This document shows positions 22,944 to 35,177 of a stretch of DNA of 64,000 nucleotides, in pieces. The stretch is from Lamellibrachia columna (taxonomy: Eukaryota; Annelida; Polychaeta; Sabellida; Siboglinidae), in NCBI GenBank assembly GCA_963662155.1, contig OY759266.1, forward strand, positions 11,095,835-11,159,834. Reading direction: 5' to 3'. A program made the translations under genes and the position numbers. Under the pieces are notes generated by a model. That model worked only from the letters and a program-made list of their open reading frames with translations, was not told where the DNA came from and searched no databases. Positions within the stretch are counted from its first letter, which is position 1, and each line of letters opens with the position of its first letter.

Positions 22944-24465
22944 TGTCTTCATTTGTTTTTGTACTCCAGTAAGTGTCGATAGCTCACAGTTGTCTTCATT
23001 TGTTTTTGTATTCCAGTAAGTGTCGATAGCTCACAGTTGTCTTCATTTGTTTTTGTACTCCAGTAAGTGTAGATAGCCCACAGTTGTCTTCATTTGTTTT
23101 TGTAGTCCAGTAAATGTCGATAGCTCACAGTTGTCTTCATTTGTTTTTGTACTCCAGTAAGTGTCGATAGCTCACAGTTGTCTTCATTTGTTTTTGTATT
23201 CCAGTAAGTGTCGATAGCTCACAGTTGTCTTCATTTGTTTTTGTACTCCAGTAAGTGTAGATAGCCCACAGTTGTCTTCATTTGTTTTTGTAGTCCAGTA
23301 AATGTCGATAGCTCACAGTTGTCTTCATTTGTTTTTGTAGTCCAGTAAGTGTCGATAGCTCACAGTTGTCTTCATTTGTTTTTGTACTCCAGTAAGTGTC
23401 GATAGCTCACAGTTGTCTTCATTTGTTTTTGTATTCCAGTAAGTGTCGATAGCTCACAGTTGTCTTCATTTGTTTTTGTACTCCAGTAAGTGTCGATAGC
23501 TCACAGTTGTCTTCATTTGTTTTTGTACTCCAGTAAGTGTCGATAGCTCACGATTGTCTTCATTTGTTTTTGTATTCCAGTAAGTGTCGATAGCTCACAG
23601 TTGTCTTCATTTGTTTTTGTACTCCAGTAAGTGTCGATAGCTCACAGATGTCTTCATTTGTTTTTGTACTCCAGTAAGTGTCGATAGCTCACAGATGTCT
23701 TCATTTGTTTTTGTACTCCAGTAAGTGTCGATAGCTCACAGATGCCTTCATTTGTTTTTGTACTCCAGTAAGTGTCGATAGCTCACGATTGTCTTCATTT
23801 GTTTTTGTACTCCAGTAAGTGTCAATAGCTCACGATTGTCTTCATTTGTTTTTGTACTCCAGTAAGTGTCGATAACCCACAATTGTCTTCATTTGTTTTT
23901 GTACTCCAGTAAGTGTTGATAGCTCACGATTGTCTTCATTTGTTTTTGTACTCCAGTAAGTGTCAATAGCTCACGATTGTCTTCATTTGTTTTTGTAGTC
24001 CAGTAAGTGTCAATAGCTCACGATTGTCTTCATTTGTTTTTGTACTCCAGTAAGTGTCGATAGCTCACAGATGTCTTCATTTGTTTTTGTACTCCAGTAA
24101 GTGTCGATAGCTCACAGATGTCTTCATTTGTTTTTGTACTCCAGTAAGTGTCGATAGCTCACGATTGTCTTCATTTGTTTTTGTACTCCAGTATGTGTCA
24201 ATAGCTCACGATTGTCTTCATTTGTTTTTGTACTCCAGTAAGTGTCGATAACCCACAATTGTCTTCATTTGTTTTTGTACTCCAGTAAGTGTCGATAGCT
24301 CACAATTGTCTTTATTTGTTTTTGTACTCTTAGTAAGTGTCGATAGCTCACGATTTTCTTCATTTGTTTTTGTACTCCAGTAACATTGTCAATAGCTCAC
24401 AATTGTTTTCATTTGTTTTTGTACTCCAGTAACATTGTCGATAGCTCACAATTGTTTTCATCTGA
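22944..24465. repeat. 47-bp minisatellite with splice-site-like units, about 32 copies
   Basis: Each unit contains cttcatttgtttttgtactc followed by cagtaagtgtcgatagctca and a short end. The unit therefore carries a pyrimidine tract and CAG (acceptor-like), overlapped by CCA|GTAAGT (donor-like). Single-base variants (gtactccag, gtattccag, gtagtccag) are distributed in blocks, which suggests unequal exchange. The array lies between the two candidate last exons of PKD2. Confidence 0.95.
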
Positions 24466-24479
24466 GATTTCTCTTGTAG

Positions 24480-24494
24480 GATGACTTTGTGTGA
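24480..24494 (+). CDS. PKD2: PKD2 alternative last coding exon (DDFV stop)
   Basis: Acceptor gatttctcttgtag, then in phase 0 Asp-Asp-Phe-Val and TGA. The sequence after the stop is GC-richer than the intron and could be 3' UTR, continuing to an AATAAA at about 25619. D-F-V would fit a class III PDZ ligand ([DE]-X-V), which is inference only. Transcript data would settle which end is used. Confidence 0.45.
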   Translation, partial: DDFV

Positions 24495-26919
24495 AAGCTG
24501 TTGTCGATGCGTCATCACGGACACGAATCCCGACCCAGCTTCAGCAAGTCATTGCAACGACTGTCGACAACTGACAGAAATGTTTAACTTATACTGCACA
24601 AGTACTATTTAAAGAAAACGTGCTAACAAGCTACCAATCTGTGTTACGAGCATAGATAGTTAGCTGTTACATTAAAAAATATGTATGAGAAATTGCTGGT
24701 GGTGTCGACTGTCGAGGTTAGATCCAGCTTGCCCCAGCGTCGTCGTTGTTGTTCTTGTTGCTATTTCACCATTGTTACTGGAGTATCGCACACTGTCTCC
24801 ACCTAGTGAGTGCTGGACACTGTTACGCATCGGCATGTTATTTGGTTGTCCGCAGTCGCGGCCCTTAAAAAACCTACTGCCAGTTTCAATAGAGACTTTG
24901 TGATAATTATGTTGCAAACAAATTGGTCGTATGTACCTTTTGTCTGATTTGAAAAGCGCCTGGTACAATTGAACTGTTATCATAAGATGTTACTTAAGGT
25001 GTTTAAGCATCTCTTGATGCTCAATGATTTACTAATAATTTATGTATGTCTAATGGAATGTGAAATTGTAAAAAGATAGACTGCCTGGTGCAAGCGTGTT
25101 GATTTAGCATCGTTGGGGCATTGACTTCATAAATCAATTGATATAAATGCATTAATTGTTAACTTAAGTTATTAAATGTAGACTGTATAAAGCTTTTATT
25201 TACTAAATCAATTCTTAGAGGTGTCTCCATTCCACTAGTGCTCTGTTAATTTGTGTGAATTTACACTGTTCATTACTCTGCTTTACTGTATTTATCTACG
25301 TGGGCATGTAATTGTGTAGACACTAGTTCTTTACAGTCCAACCTAGTCGAATGGTGATCAGTACTGCGATGCATATTGTGTTGTTGCGAACGGGATGTTT
25401 CCGGTAACTATGCTATGTGAATACACAAGAAACTGCCTGTAGCAGCCGATTGTCAACTTTTCCGTGATTCCGAAGAATAATGTCTACCAAACAGATTATA
25501 TTCAGCATTGTCAATCGTTCTACAGGTGCTGCAATGTTCTGTAGTTGTATATATATATATATACATATAAAAACAATGAATTTGAATAGTTTTCATCAAA
25601 TTTCAGCCATGAAATTCCAATAAAACTACGACATTTTTCTGTGGCCAACAGAATTCAATTGAGCTGGTGATTTTGTGGCAGCTAGACGGCAAGTTTCAGT
25701 ATGCATGCCTCATTAATAGAGTCAGTGTAGGCCTAACCAGTGCCTGGGGCATAACACGTGGCAATCCAGCCTCTTTGTAGGTTTGGTTTATTTATTTATA
25801 CTGTTTACTTGGATACTGATCACACAGGAAACATATTATTCTGTGCTCCTAGCAACTGGCGATTGTGTTGACTGCACACCAAAACTGAACTTCAGGCGCT
25901 ATCATTCATCTAAGCTTAGCAAACAATGGCAGAAACTTGGGTTCTGAATGTCATCCGTATAACCAATGAAAGTACCATGCTGCACAACTTGTACACCCGA
26001 CATATAAAACCAATACATCAGGAACCACTTCAAATCCGTCCAATGCAAACGATATTTTGCTTGATTGTCACTGGTTCACATCACTGCCTTCTGTTGTACA
26101 ATAATGTGAGCCAACATGTAACTGCAGCCGATCCATTCCCCTGGTAAATTAATGCAGTTGAAGTTGGGGTGAGAAACAGAACCCATAGTTTGCAAGATGT
26201 CACAATTGGTGCCCAGTTTCCAAGCTACCTCAAAACATTGGCATAATTCTGACGTCCTGCTAATGCTGCCTGCATATGTGAATGTGGAAATCCACGTTAC
26301 TTCATATTTCTCGATACTTTTTAATTTTTATGTGAATTTACACAAAAATACCAGTACAAATTGGAAAGGAACTTACATTCGCCTGTTGTCAGTCTGCATT
26401 TTGAATTGTTGCTATGTAAATTTAATCGGTAATTACTAAATCTGCGATGACATGTGGGAAGTGAACAACTTACTCTGTTAATTAATTTACTATGTGTGTG
26501 GATATGCTATACTCCTTGTGTGATTGTCAACAAAAACAATGTATTTATGCATATTAAACTAGTCTAGTCTAGCCTAGCCTGCAAACTGGTGTCTTGTGTT
26601 CCGAGTCAATTCACAGTCCGTTCGCTAGATCTGCTTCGACTGGCACGCTACACATACAAGAACATTTGCATGCAAATTTAAACATCTCGTACTTCTTTAC
26701 TAATAATGAACCTTCCCTCAGAAAACAAGTCATAATGCGAATTTCATTGGCTAACTGATATGCAACTAGTTCGGGGTTTCGTATAATTAAAATGCCCAAA
26801 TTCTGTGAATTTTATTCTCAAAGTACATCTAAATTAACAGTGTTACACATCATGTCTTGATCTTTATTGCTCCGGTGTATTTACCGTCAGAAATCATATA
26901 AAACAGGAATTTGGCAGCT
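24495..26919. other. PKD2 3' UTR candidate and intergenic space
   Basis: If the exon at 24480 is terminal, 24495 to about 25640 could be 3' UTR, with AATAAA at about 25619. A short (TA)n tract lies at about 25550. No further gene was recognised up to 26920. Confidence 0.4.
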
Positions 26920-26962
26920 CAATAAATCTTCCTGTGACACCTTCAAAGGTGAAGATTTATTG
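26920..26962. terminator. Inverted repeat with AATAAA on both strands
   Basis: caataaatcttc at 26920-26931 and gaagatttattg at 26951-26962 are perfect 12-bp inverted repeats, with a second small stem (cacct...aggtg) inside. The poly(A) hexamer is therefore present on both strands, between the 3' ends of the convergent PKD2 and PPAN genes. Its use as a shared polyadenylation site is inference. Confidence 0.4.
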
Positions 26963-27435
26963 GTCAAGTCTTTAATTGCCGTAAAGCGGTCTTTATATAT
27001 GTTGTAAAACTAGCACATTTTAATTCATCGCCAAATCGCATAATTTTCTCAAATATCAAGATCACAACAGTAGTACTACTGTTTTGCATGGATATTGCTC
27101 TTAAACAACTGAGATGTTATAAATACTAATAAATTCAGTGTTGGAATAACTAACCAATGAGTCTGCTCGTTCCCTTTAAATTAAACCACTGTTACTGCTG
27201 TCATTTTAAACACCTACCATCTGTACGAATATTGACAACATTAGTTATTACTTATATCATAATCACAACACAGCTTACGAAAGCCTTATAACGATTATGC
27301 ACACATAAATGAATGATTGAAAAATCAATAAAACTCCTCTCAAAACTATGACACAGAACTTGGTGTACATCAAAGTATTTAATTAAATATTTCAACAGTT
27401 GATACACGTTCACATTCATCAACGTCTTTTCCGTT

Positions 27436-27719
27436 TCATTTCCTGCGAGGATTCTTTCTCCCTGGCCTCTGTTTCGATTTCTTCTCAGCCAACTTCTTCT
27501 TTTTTAATTTATATTTCTTCCGTTTGTCCATATAACTCATTGGTGATTTCTGTGGCTGTTCGTGTCCCCGATTCGTGGCCACAGCGCCCTTGTTTTGTCT
27601 GTTCGCCTTAAAACTCTTCTGTCTGACGTCCTGATCCTTGCCGAACTTCGATCTCTTGTGTGGCGGAGCATTAGGGGGTACATTCTTCCGTTTCGTGGTA
27701 TTTCTCACTGGGAACAACT
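27436..27719 (-). CDS. PPAN: PPAN last exon
   Basis: Acceptor gttccggtttcag. It completes GEEPEPELFP and continues through KRSKFGKDQDVRQKSFK to the basic end KRKKYKLKKKKLAEKKSKQR and PGRKNPRRK, with TGA at 27438-27436. The basic tail is suited to nucleolar retention and RNA contact. Confidence 0.9.
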
Positions 27720-30700
27720 CTGAAACCGGAACGAATGTGGTGACTTTCCAAAGAAACATAACTACAGCCAGGATTGGAGTCAATTACAAACATCTATTGC
27801 ACAACATCATATAAATTCAATCACAATTACAATACTTAAAAAAATCAATTACAGAGCTTCCAATAAAAAATCAATTACAACTCCGGTGCTAAAAAATTTA
27901 TTACAATGCTTTATAAATGGTCAGTTGCAATAGTTTATAGGTTGAGTGCAACTACGTTGTCTTATAAAAGATTACATCTATCATGACTGCTCACTTTAGA
28001 CATGGTTTTTGGTGAATTCATGCATCCTAGCTACTTCGTTTTGGTTCAATTGTCATTTCAACCTAGTTGTATTATTTTTAAATATCTTCAGTTTAACAAT
28101 TCACAATACCTACTGATAGGCAATAAAAAATAGACATTTCACTTTGGTGCAAATTATATATTTTTTATTTAAGAATTGATTGCATCATTCAACTAGTAAC
28201 ATTAAAAGCCAGTGCTAAGGTTAATGAACCATTGGGAAGAGCTAAAGTGAAAACTAAGATTTATAATGCAGCAGAGACGCCAATGAGATTAAGAGTCGCC
28301 AGTTAATGTTCAAGCATGTTCAAGCAAAATATTCACCATAAAAAATGTTTAGCTGTGGGACATGGTCTGACATAATTCCTACTGGTGAGTGCAATAACTG
28401 AATCTAGAAACTCTACTGATTTGGAGTCAATTATACTATATCAACTACACATACTAATTCCACCTCAAAAATACCAATTCCAAGTATCAATTCTGTATAT
28501 AATTTCCAGAATGTGAACAGAGCAACTATAGACATGATCAATGCAAAAAATAACATCTATTTTAGAGCAGCTTTATTTAATTTCTGCATATTATGGTACA
28601 TAATGGCAAACAGATATGATATATGCAACAATACCAATCACATTTTCATCAATTCCAATTACTTTTAAATTTAAAACTAAAACACCAATCCCAATTCCAG
28701 AATTTGCAAGCATAAAATGTTTTGCTTTACAAAGTTGTACAAAGAAGCACAATACAACTTATGGAATTAGTTGTGGGAGAAATTTTCAAAAAGGTAAATA
28801 TGTTGAAATATTTGGTGAACAATACATTATAATATTTATTGTGAAAAAAAAAACAACTATACAAAAGAAAGCTGGTATAATTAAATTATAAGACTGGTGA
28901 CATTACTGACAAATGCAGTAGCAGGGAAAATAATGAAAAATATCCAAGAGGAACACGTAACTCCACAAGGTTACCTGATTGACAAATTCGGACATAAATA
29001 TAAGACATAATGGGAAAATAATGAAACATAAAATTATATAGGCTACACAAATTAAAAACTGACATTATTAAAATTGCCATGTCAGAAATTATCAATTCCA
29101 AGTGAAAGTGAACATAAACTGGTTGCTGAAGATGCAATAACAACAATAATAGGAATTAATAATGTAGCACCTAAGTGTGCTTATGATGATTCCACACACA
29201 TAAGTGTAATTTCATTAATTATTCATTTAGAAAAGAAACAATACTTATGATTCAAAACCATGTTAACTATGTCGTCTATGGGTTTGACCTTGTGTGTAAC
29301 TGATCCGATGTCTGTAAAAACATGACCAGGATATTGCCAGGAAGTGTTCCCTCCTGCTGGCATGCAGCCATCATCTCACTAGAATAGCTTCAGTAATCTG
29401 GACAGACAACTGACGTAATAAATACTAAAACCTGAAAGGTGATATCATACCACTGGTATGATATCTTAATTAAAGTGGTGGTAATGAAACGAGTGAGGAG
29501 GATTACATTACCTGGTTCTGGTTCTTCGCCCACTTCACTTCGGTAATAATCAATGTCCCCCATCTCATCACTGGCTTTGTCATCGTTGTCACTGTCATCT
29601 ACAAAGTTTGACATCTATAAGACTGACATCTACAACTGTTCCACCAACATTCTGTTACATCAGAGTCAAACCGGCATCAAGGTACCCCCGCAACAGAAGT
29701 AGGCGTCTACTTTCAAATACAATTCCAACATTCACACATGCACATGTCATATAAATGCGTTGTATTTCACTAAAATTCTAATTAATCCAATGAAGTAAGA
29801 CAGAATCAGATGCATTAGTATTAATAAATAAATAAATAAATAAATATTGCCCACGTTAATTGAACTGAATTCCATAAGGGATTTTATTTATTTAATTATT
29901 TATATTAGTACAACCATTTCTGTCTTATTTCATTGGATTAATTTAGCTGAATATTACATGATGCATTTAAGACAAACATGTACACATTCAGTATCTTGCA
30001 TCTGTGTATTGTTGAAAATAGGCACCTAATTCTGGCCTATGACACAAGGACTATTGACCAAATGGTATAAAAGCAAAGAGTGCCAAGTTTCTGGCAAAAT
30101 CATTCACTCCACAGATCAAGCCACTGCATAAATAATCCTGTCTGAAATTTCACTGGCTGGCTGTGTTTTGATGTCTCAAAAACAAGAATGTATGTAGTTC
30201 CACAGTTGAACTTGTTTAGCCTAGCCGTGTAGGCTTACTGCTATGAGCTGTTTAGCCTAGCCGTGTAGGCTTACTGCTATGAGCTGTTTAGCCTAGCCGT
30301 GTAGGCTTACTGCTATGAGCTGTTTAGCCTAGCCGTGTAGGCTTACTGCTATGAGCTGTTTAGCCTAGCCGTGTAGGCTTACTGCTATGAGCTGTTTAGC
30401 CTAGCCGTGTAGGCTTACTGCTATGAGCTGTTTAGCCTAGCCGTGTAGGCTTACTGCTATGAGCTGTTTAGCCTAGCCGTGTAGGCTTACTGCTATGAGC
30501 TGTTTAGCCTAGCCGTGTAGGCTTACTGCTATGAGCTGTTTAGCCTAGCCGTGTAGGCTTACTGCTATGAGCTGTTTAGCCTAGCCGTGTAGGCTTACTG
30601 CTATGAGCTGTTTAGCCTAGCCGTGTAGGCTTACTGCTATGAGCTGTTTAGCCTAGCCGTGTAGGCTTACTGCTATGAGCTGTTTAGCCTAGCCGTGTAG

Positions 30701-33700
30701 GCTTACTGCTATGAGCTGTTTAGCCTAGCCGTGTAGGCTTACTGCTATGAGCTGTTTAGCCTAGCCGTGTAGGCTTACTGCTATGAGCTGTTTAGCCTAG
30801 CCGTGTAGGCTTACTGCTATGAGCTGTTTAGCCTAGCCGTGTAGGCTTACTGCTATGAACTGTTTAGCCTAGCCGTGTAGGCTTACTACTATGAGCTGTT
30901 TAGCCTAGCCGTGTAGGCTTACTGCTATGAGCTGTTTAGCCTAGCCGTGTAGGCTTACTGCTATGAGCTGTTTAGCCTAGCCGTGTAGGCTTACTGCTAT
31001 GAGCTGTTTAGCCTAGCCGTGTAGGCTTACTGCTATGAGCTGTTTAGCCTAGCCGTGTAGGCTTACTGCTATGAGCTGTTTAGCCTAGCCGTGTAGGCTT
31101 ACTGCTATGAACTGTTTAGCCTAGCCGTGTAGGCTTACTGCTATGAGCTGTTTAGCCTAGCCGTGTAGGCTTACTGCTATGAGCTGTTTAGCCTAGCCGT
31201 GTAGGCTTACTGCTATGAGCTGTTTAGCCTAGCCGTGTAGGCTTACTGCTATGAGCTGTTTAGCCTAGCCGTGTAGGCTTACTACTATGAGCTGTTTAGC
31301 CTAGCCGTGTAGGCTTACTGCTATGAGCTGTCGTTACTGGACACTCTGAGTTGTCAGTTTCTGCTTGGTACAGACCTACACCGAATAATGAACCAAATTA
31401 CTTTGTACGATAATAGCATTTAGTCAACAATAAATGCAATGTAGACCCTGCAATAATTTATATGAATGACATTTCAAAATTATTGAAATGCACTTTAGAA
31501 TATAATGAAAATCTAAACGTAACACATTCAGTAGTAGTAGTTAGATAATTTAAAATAATTTAAAATAAATCAGATGGTTCTTTCCGTTGTAGCACTTTGC
31601 ATCAATGTACACTTTTGACAAAGCTTCCCTAAATTGGATACTAGATCACATGTCATGGACGTACTAGAAGACCAATATTAGTTTTACAGTAGTACTGACA
31701 TTTCAGACCAACAGTACACTGTTTCCATTGGCAAAAAAAATTGGGGAATTCTGTTTTGGAAAATATTTGCCATATATTTTATCATAATCATAGATTATGT
31801 CATTGTTCTTACCCTCTAGCACCCAACCCTTTCCTCCTAGGGGCACTGCAGGAACATGTCACGTATTCAAATTGGGGTTGGATTCCTGAATAATTATGGA
31901 TAATGAAGGCTGAAATTTTTTATAAAACTGGTTGCCCTTGTCAGACAAAGGGGGCATACACAGAGGACTCTCAGTTTATTTAACCTGATTCGAACATTCA
32001 TGTAATATACAAAACACATGATAAAGACTCCCATTAAGTCATATAACATCGCTGATAGCAGCCACCCCATTAATGTAAAAAAATATACAAAATCAACATC
32101 ATGTGATCAGCATATTAAAGGGTTTGTTGATAGTTAATGGTATGCTATATTTCCAATGTTGTATTAGCTATGTAGACATTTATAAACAAATATATTTACA
32201 ACCATATTTATTATAAATATTCATGTAGATATTCACATACATACACTATATGCATGACATATATAGAATAAATTAGTTGTTTTTAAACAGGATAATGTAT
32301 TGTACATGAGATTAAAGTGAGACAAGGTTGAGGAGACGTTTAGAATAATCTGGGTCAAGTGATGGGTGCAGTACTTACCATGAGTCCCTGGGTTTTCTAT
32401 GTCATTCTCCCTCCCTGCAGCTGCCTTCATCCCTTGCAGGGATCGCTCCTTGGCTTCACCCTTCAGTTCTTCCTTCCTCCGAACATCCTCCTGTTGTTTA
32501 CGTTTCCGCTGTTCCTTTTGCTTCCTACCGACAGAACAATGACTGATTTTTAAAGTAACCACATTCAGGACAAGACTGAAGTATTTACACATTAACTTTA
32601 TCATATTCAGATTTCAACAAGCTATTGCTATATGTAGTATAACACATTAACTTTATCATATTCAGATTTCAACAAGCTATTGTTATATGTAGTATAACAC
32701 ATTAACTTTATCATATTCAGATTTCAACAAGCTATTGCTATATGTAGTATAACACATTAACTTTATCATATTCAGATTTCAACAAGCTATTGCTATATGT
32801 AGTATAACACATTAACTTTATCATATTCAGATTTCAACAAGCTATTGTTATATGTAGTATAACACATTAACTTTATCATATTCAGATTTCAACAAGCTAT
32901 TGTTATATGTAGTATAACACATTAACTTTATCATATTCAGATTTCAACAAGCTATTGTTATATGTAGTATAACACATTAACTTTATCATATTCAGATTTC
33001 AACAAGCTATTGTTATATGTAGTATAACACATTAACTTTATCATATTCAGATTTCAACAAGCTATTGCTATATGTAGTATAACACATTAACTTTATCATA
33101 TTCAGATTTCAACAAGCTATTGTTATATGTAGTATAACACATTAACTTTATCATATTCAGATTTCAACAAGCTATTGCTATATGTAGTATAACACATTAA
33201 CTTTATCATATTCAGATTTCAACAAGCTATTGTTATATGTAGTATAACACATTAACTTTATCATATTCAGATTTCAACAAGCTATTGTTATATGTAGTAT
33301 AACACATTAACTTTATAATATGTGCTAAATAATCGATGCGTATGCAATGAAAGAGTTTTTCTTCAGAATAAACAGTCATACGGCCCTACTGCATAACAAG
33401 CAATGCGCGAATGTTTACACGAAGGACCATTAAAAACATAGGTAGCACTTCAGTCGCACCATAACAGAAATCGCTCTTTGGTTATGTACAATTGTTAGTA
33501 ACGCTATGCATGTTTTCTACAATTGTTAATAATGCTATGCATGTTTTGTACAATTGTTAGTAATGCTATGCATGTTTTCTACAATTGTTAATAATGCTAT
33601 GCATGTTTTGTACAATTGTTAGTAACACTATGCATGTTTTCTACAATTGTTAGTAACGCTATGCATGTTTTCTACAATTGTTAGTAATGCTATGCATGTT

Positions 33701-35048
33701 TTCTACAATTGTTAGTAATGCTATGCATGTTTTGTACAATTGTTAGTAACTTTATGCATGTTTTCTACAATTGTTAGTAACGTTATGCATGTTTTCTACA
33801 ATTGTTAGTAACCCTATGCATGTTTTCTACAATTGTTAGTAATGCTATGCATGTTTTCTACAATTGTTAGTAACGCTATGCATGTTTTCTACAATTGTTA
33901 GTAACGCTATGCACGTTTTCTACAATTGTTAGTAACGTTATGCATGTTTTCTACAATTGTTAGTAACGCTACGCATGTTTTATACAATTGTTAGTAATGC
34001 TATGCATGTTTTCTACAATTGTTAGTAACGTTATGCATGTTTTCTACAATTGTCAGTAATGCTACAATTGTTCCAAGGTACATGATTGACGTCAAATGGT
34101 CACATAAGTTTTGGTGCATAAAGTTGTATCTAGGTAGTGCAAGGATAGTGTTGCATATTTGACAGTCATACATACACATGCATAGTTTCTGAGTAGATGC
34201 ATGGTTTCTGAATACAGGCTCAAAGAAGGCAACCTAACTTGGAGCTGAGCTGAGACACAATATCTGTTACAGGACATGCCTATCTTAGAAGACATGTGGT
34301 TTTACTCTTCAATTATCAAAGTCTTGATAGTTTGATTTATTTTGAGCATACTCCACGCTGCACATGGCAATTTTTTATTAACCCAGGTATCATCTTTGGT
34401 TTCGGACAGTATTTGCCAAACAAAAAACACAACCTTGATTTGGGTGTTGAACACCCCACATGAACACCCCACACCTTTCGCATTTTATAAGTGCTAGTTA
34501 TTATTATATTTAATAAGCAACAACATTAAATCATGAACAGTCATTAGACCCCAATCACTTTATTAATGTTCATGATGTACAGAATTAGGACTGACAAGCA
34601 GAATTTATAGGTAACGTGATGAGAAAGACTAAGTGACAGGGGGAACTTGACTGGAATAGTATAAGAGGTCGGCAAAGAATCCAAATTCCTTGATGGTCTA
34701 GCAGCCTGGCTAGGGAAGAACATAACGGAACTGATTGAAGACAACTGTGATTGTGGGAAATGGAGGGTCATGATCGCCTATGTCTGCAATTAGCATGACA
34801 CCCAGTGATGATGAATGAACTGATGTATTCTACTGGCAATGAAAAGGTCGTAATGGGTTTATTGACAATACGAACACAACATTCTGTGATGATTAATGTG
34901 AATATGCAAAAATTATTAATGCTGCATACATAATCAAATAAGGAATACTGTCTCAGTACAGACTAGCACGGTGAAATAGGCAGGTGTCCCCAATGAAACA
35001 CCAGTCGACAAAACACTAATTTCTGATAATCCTGAGGGAGGGATAGGT

Positions 35049-35095
<47 letters not shown>

Positions 35096-35132
35096 AGCGA
35101 GAGAGAGGGAGAGAAAGTGGAGAGAGAGAGTG

Positions 35133-35177
<45 letters not shown>

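Noticed and set aside
22944..24465. CRISPR-like array of evenly spaced repeats
   Set aside because: Direct tandem units with no unique spacers, in an intron of an animal gene.
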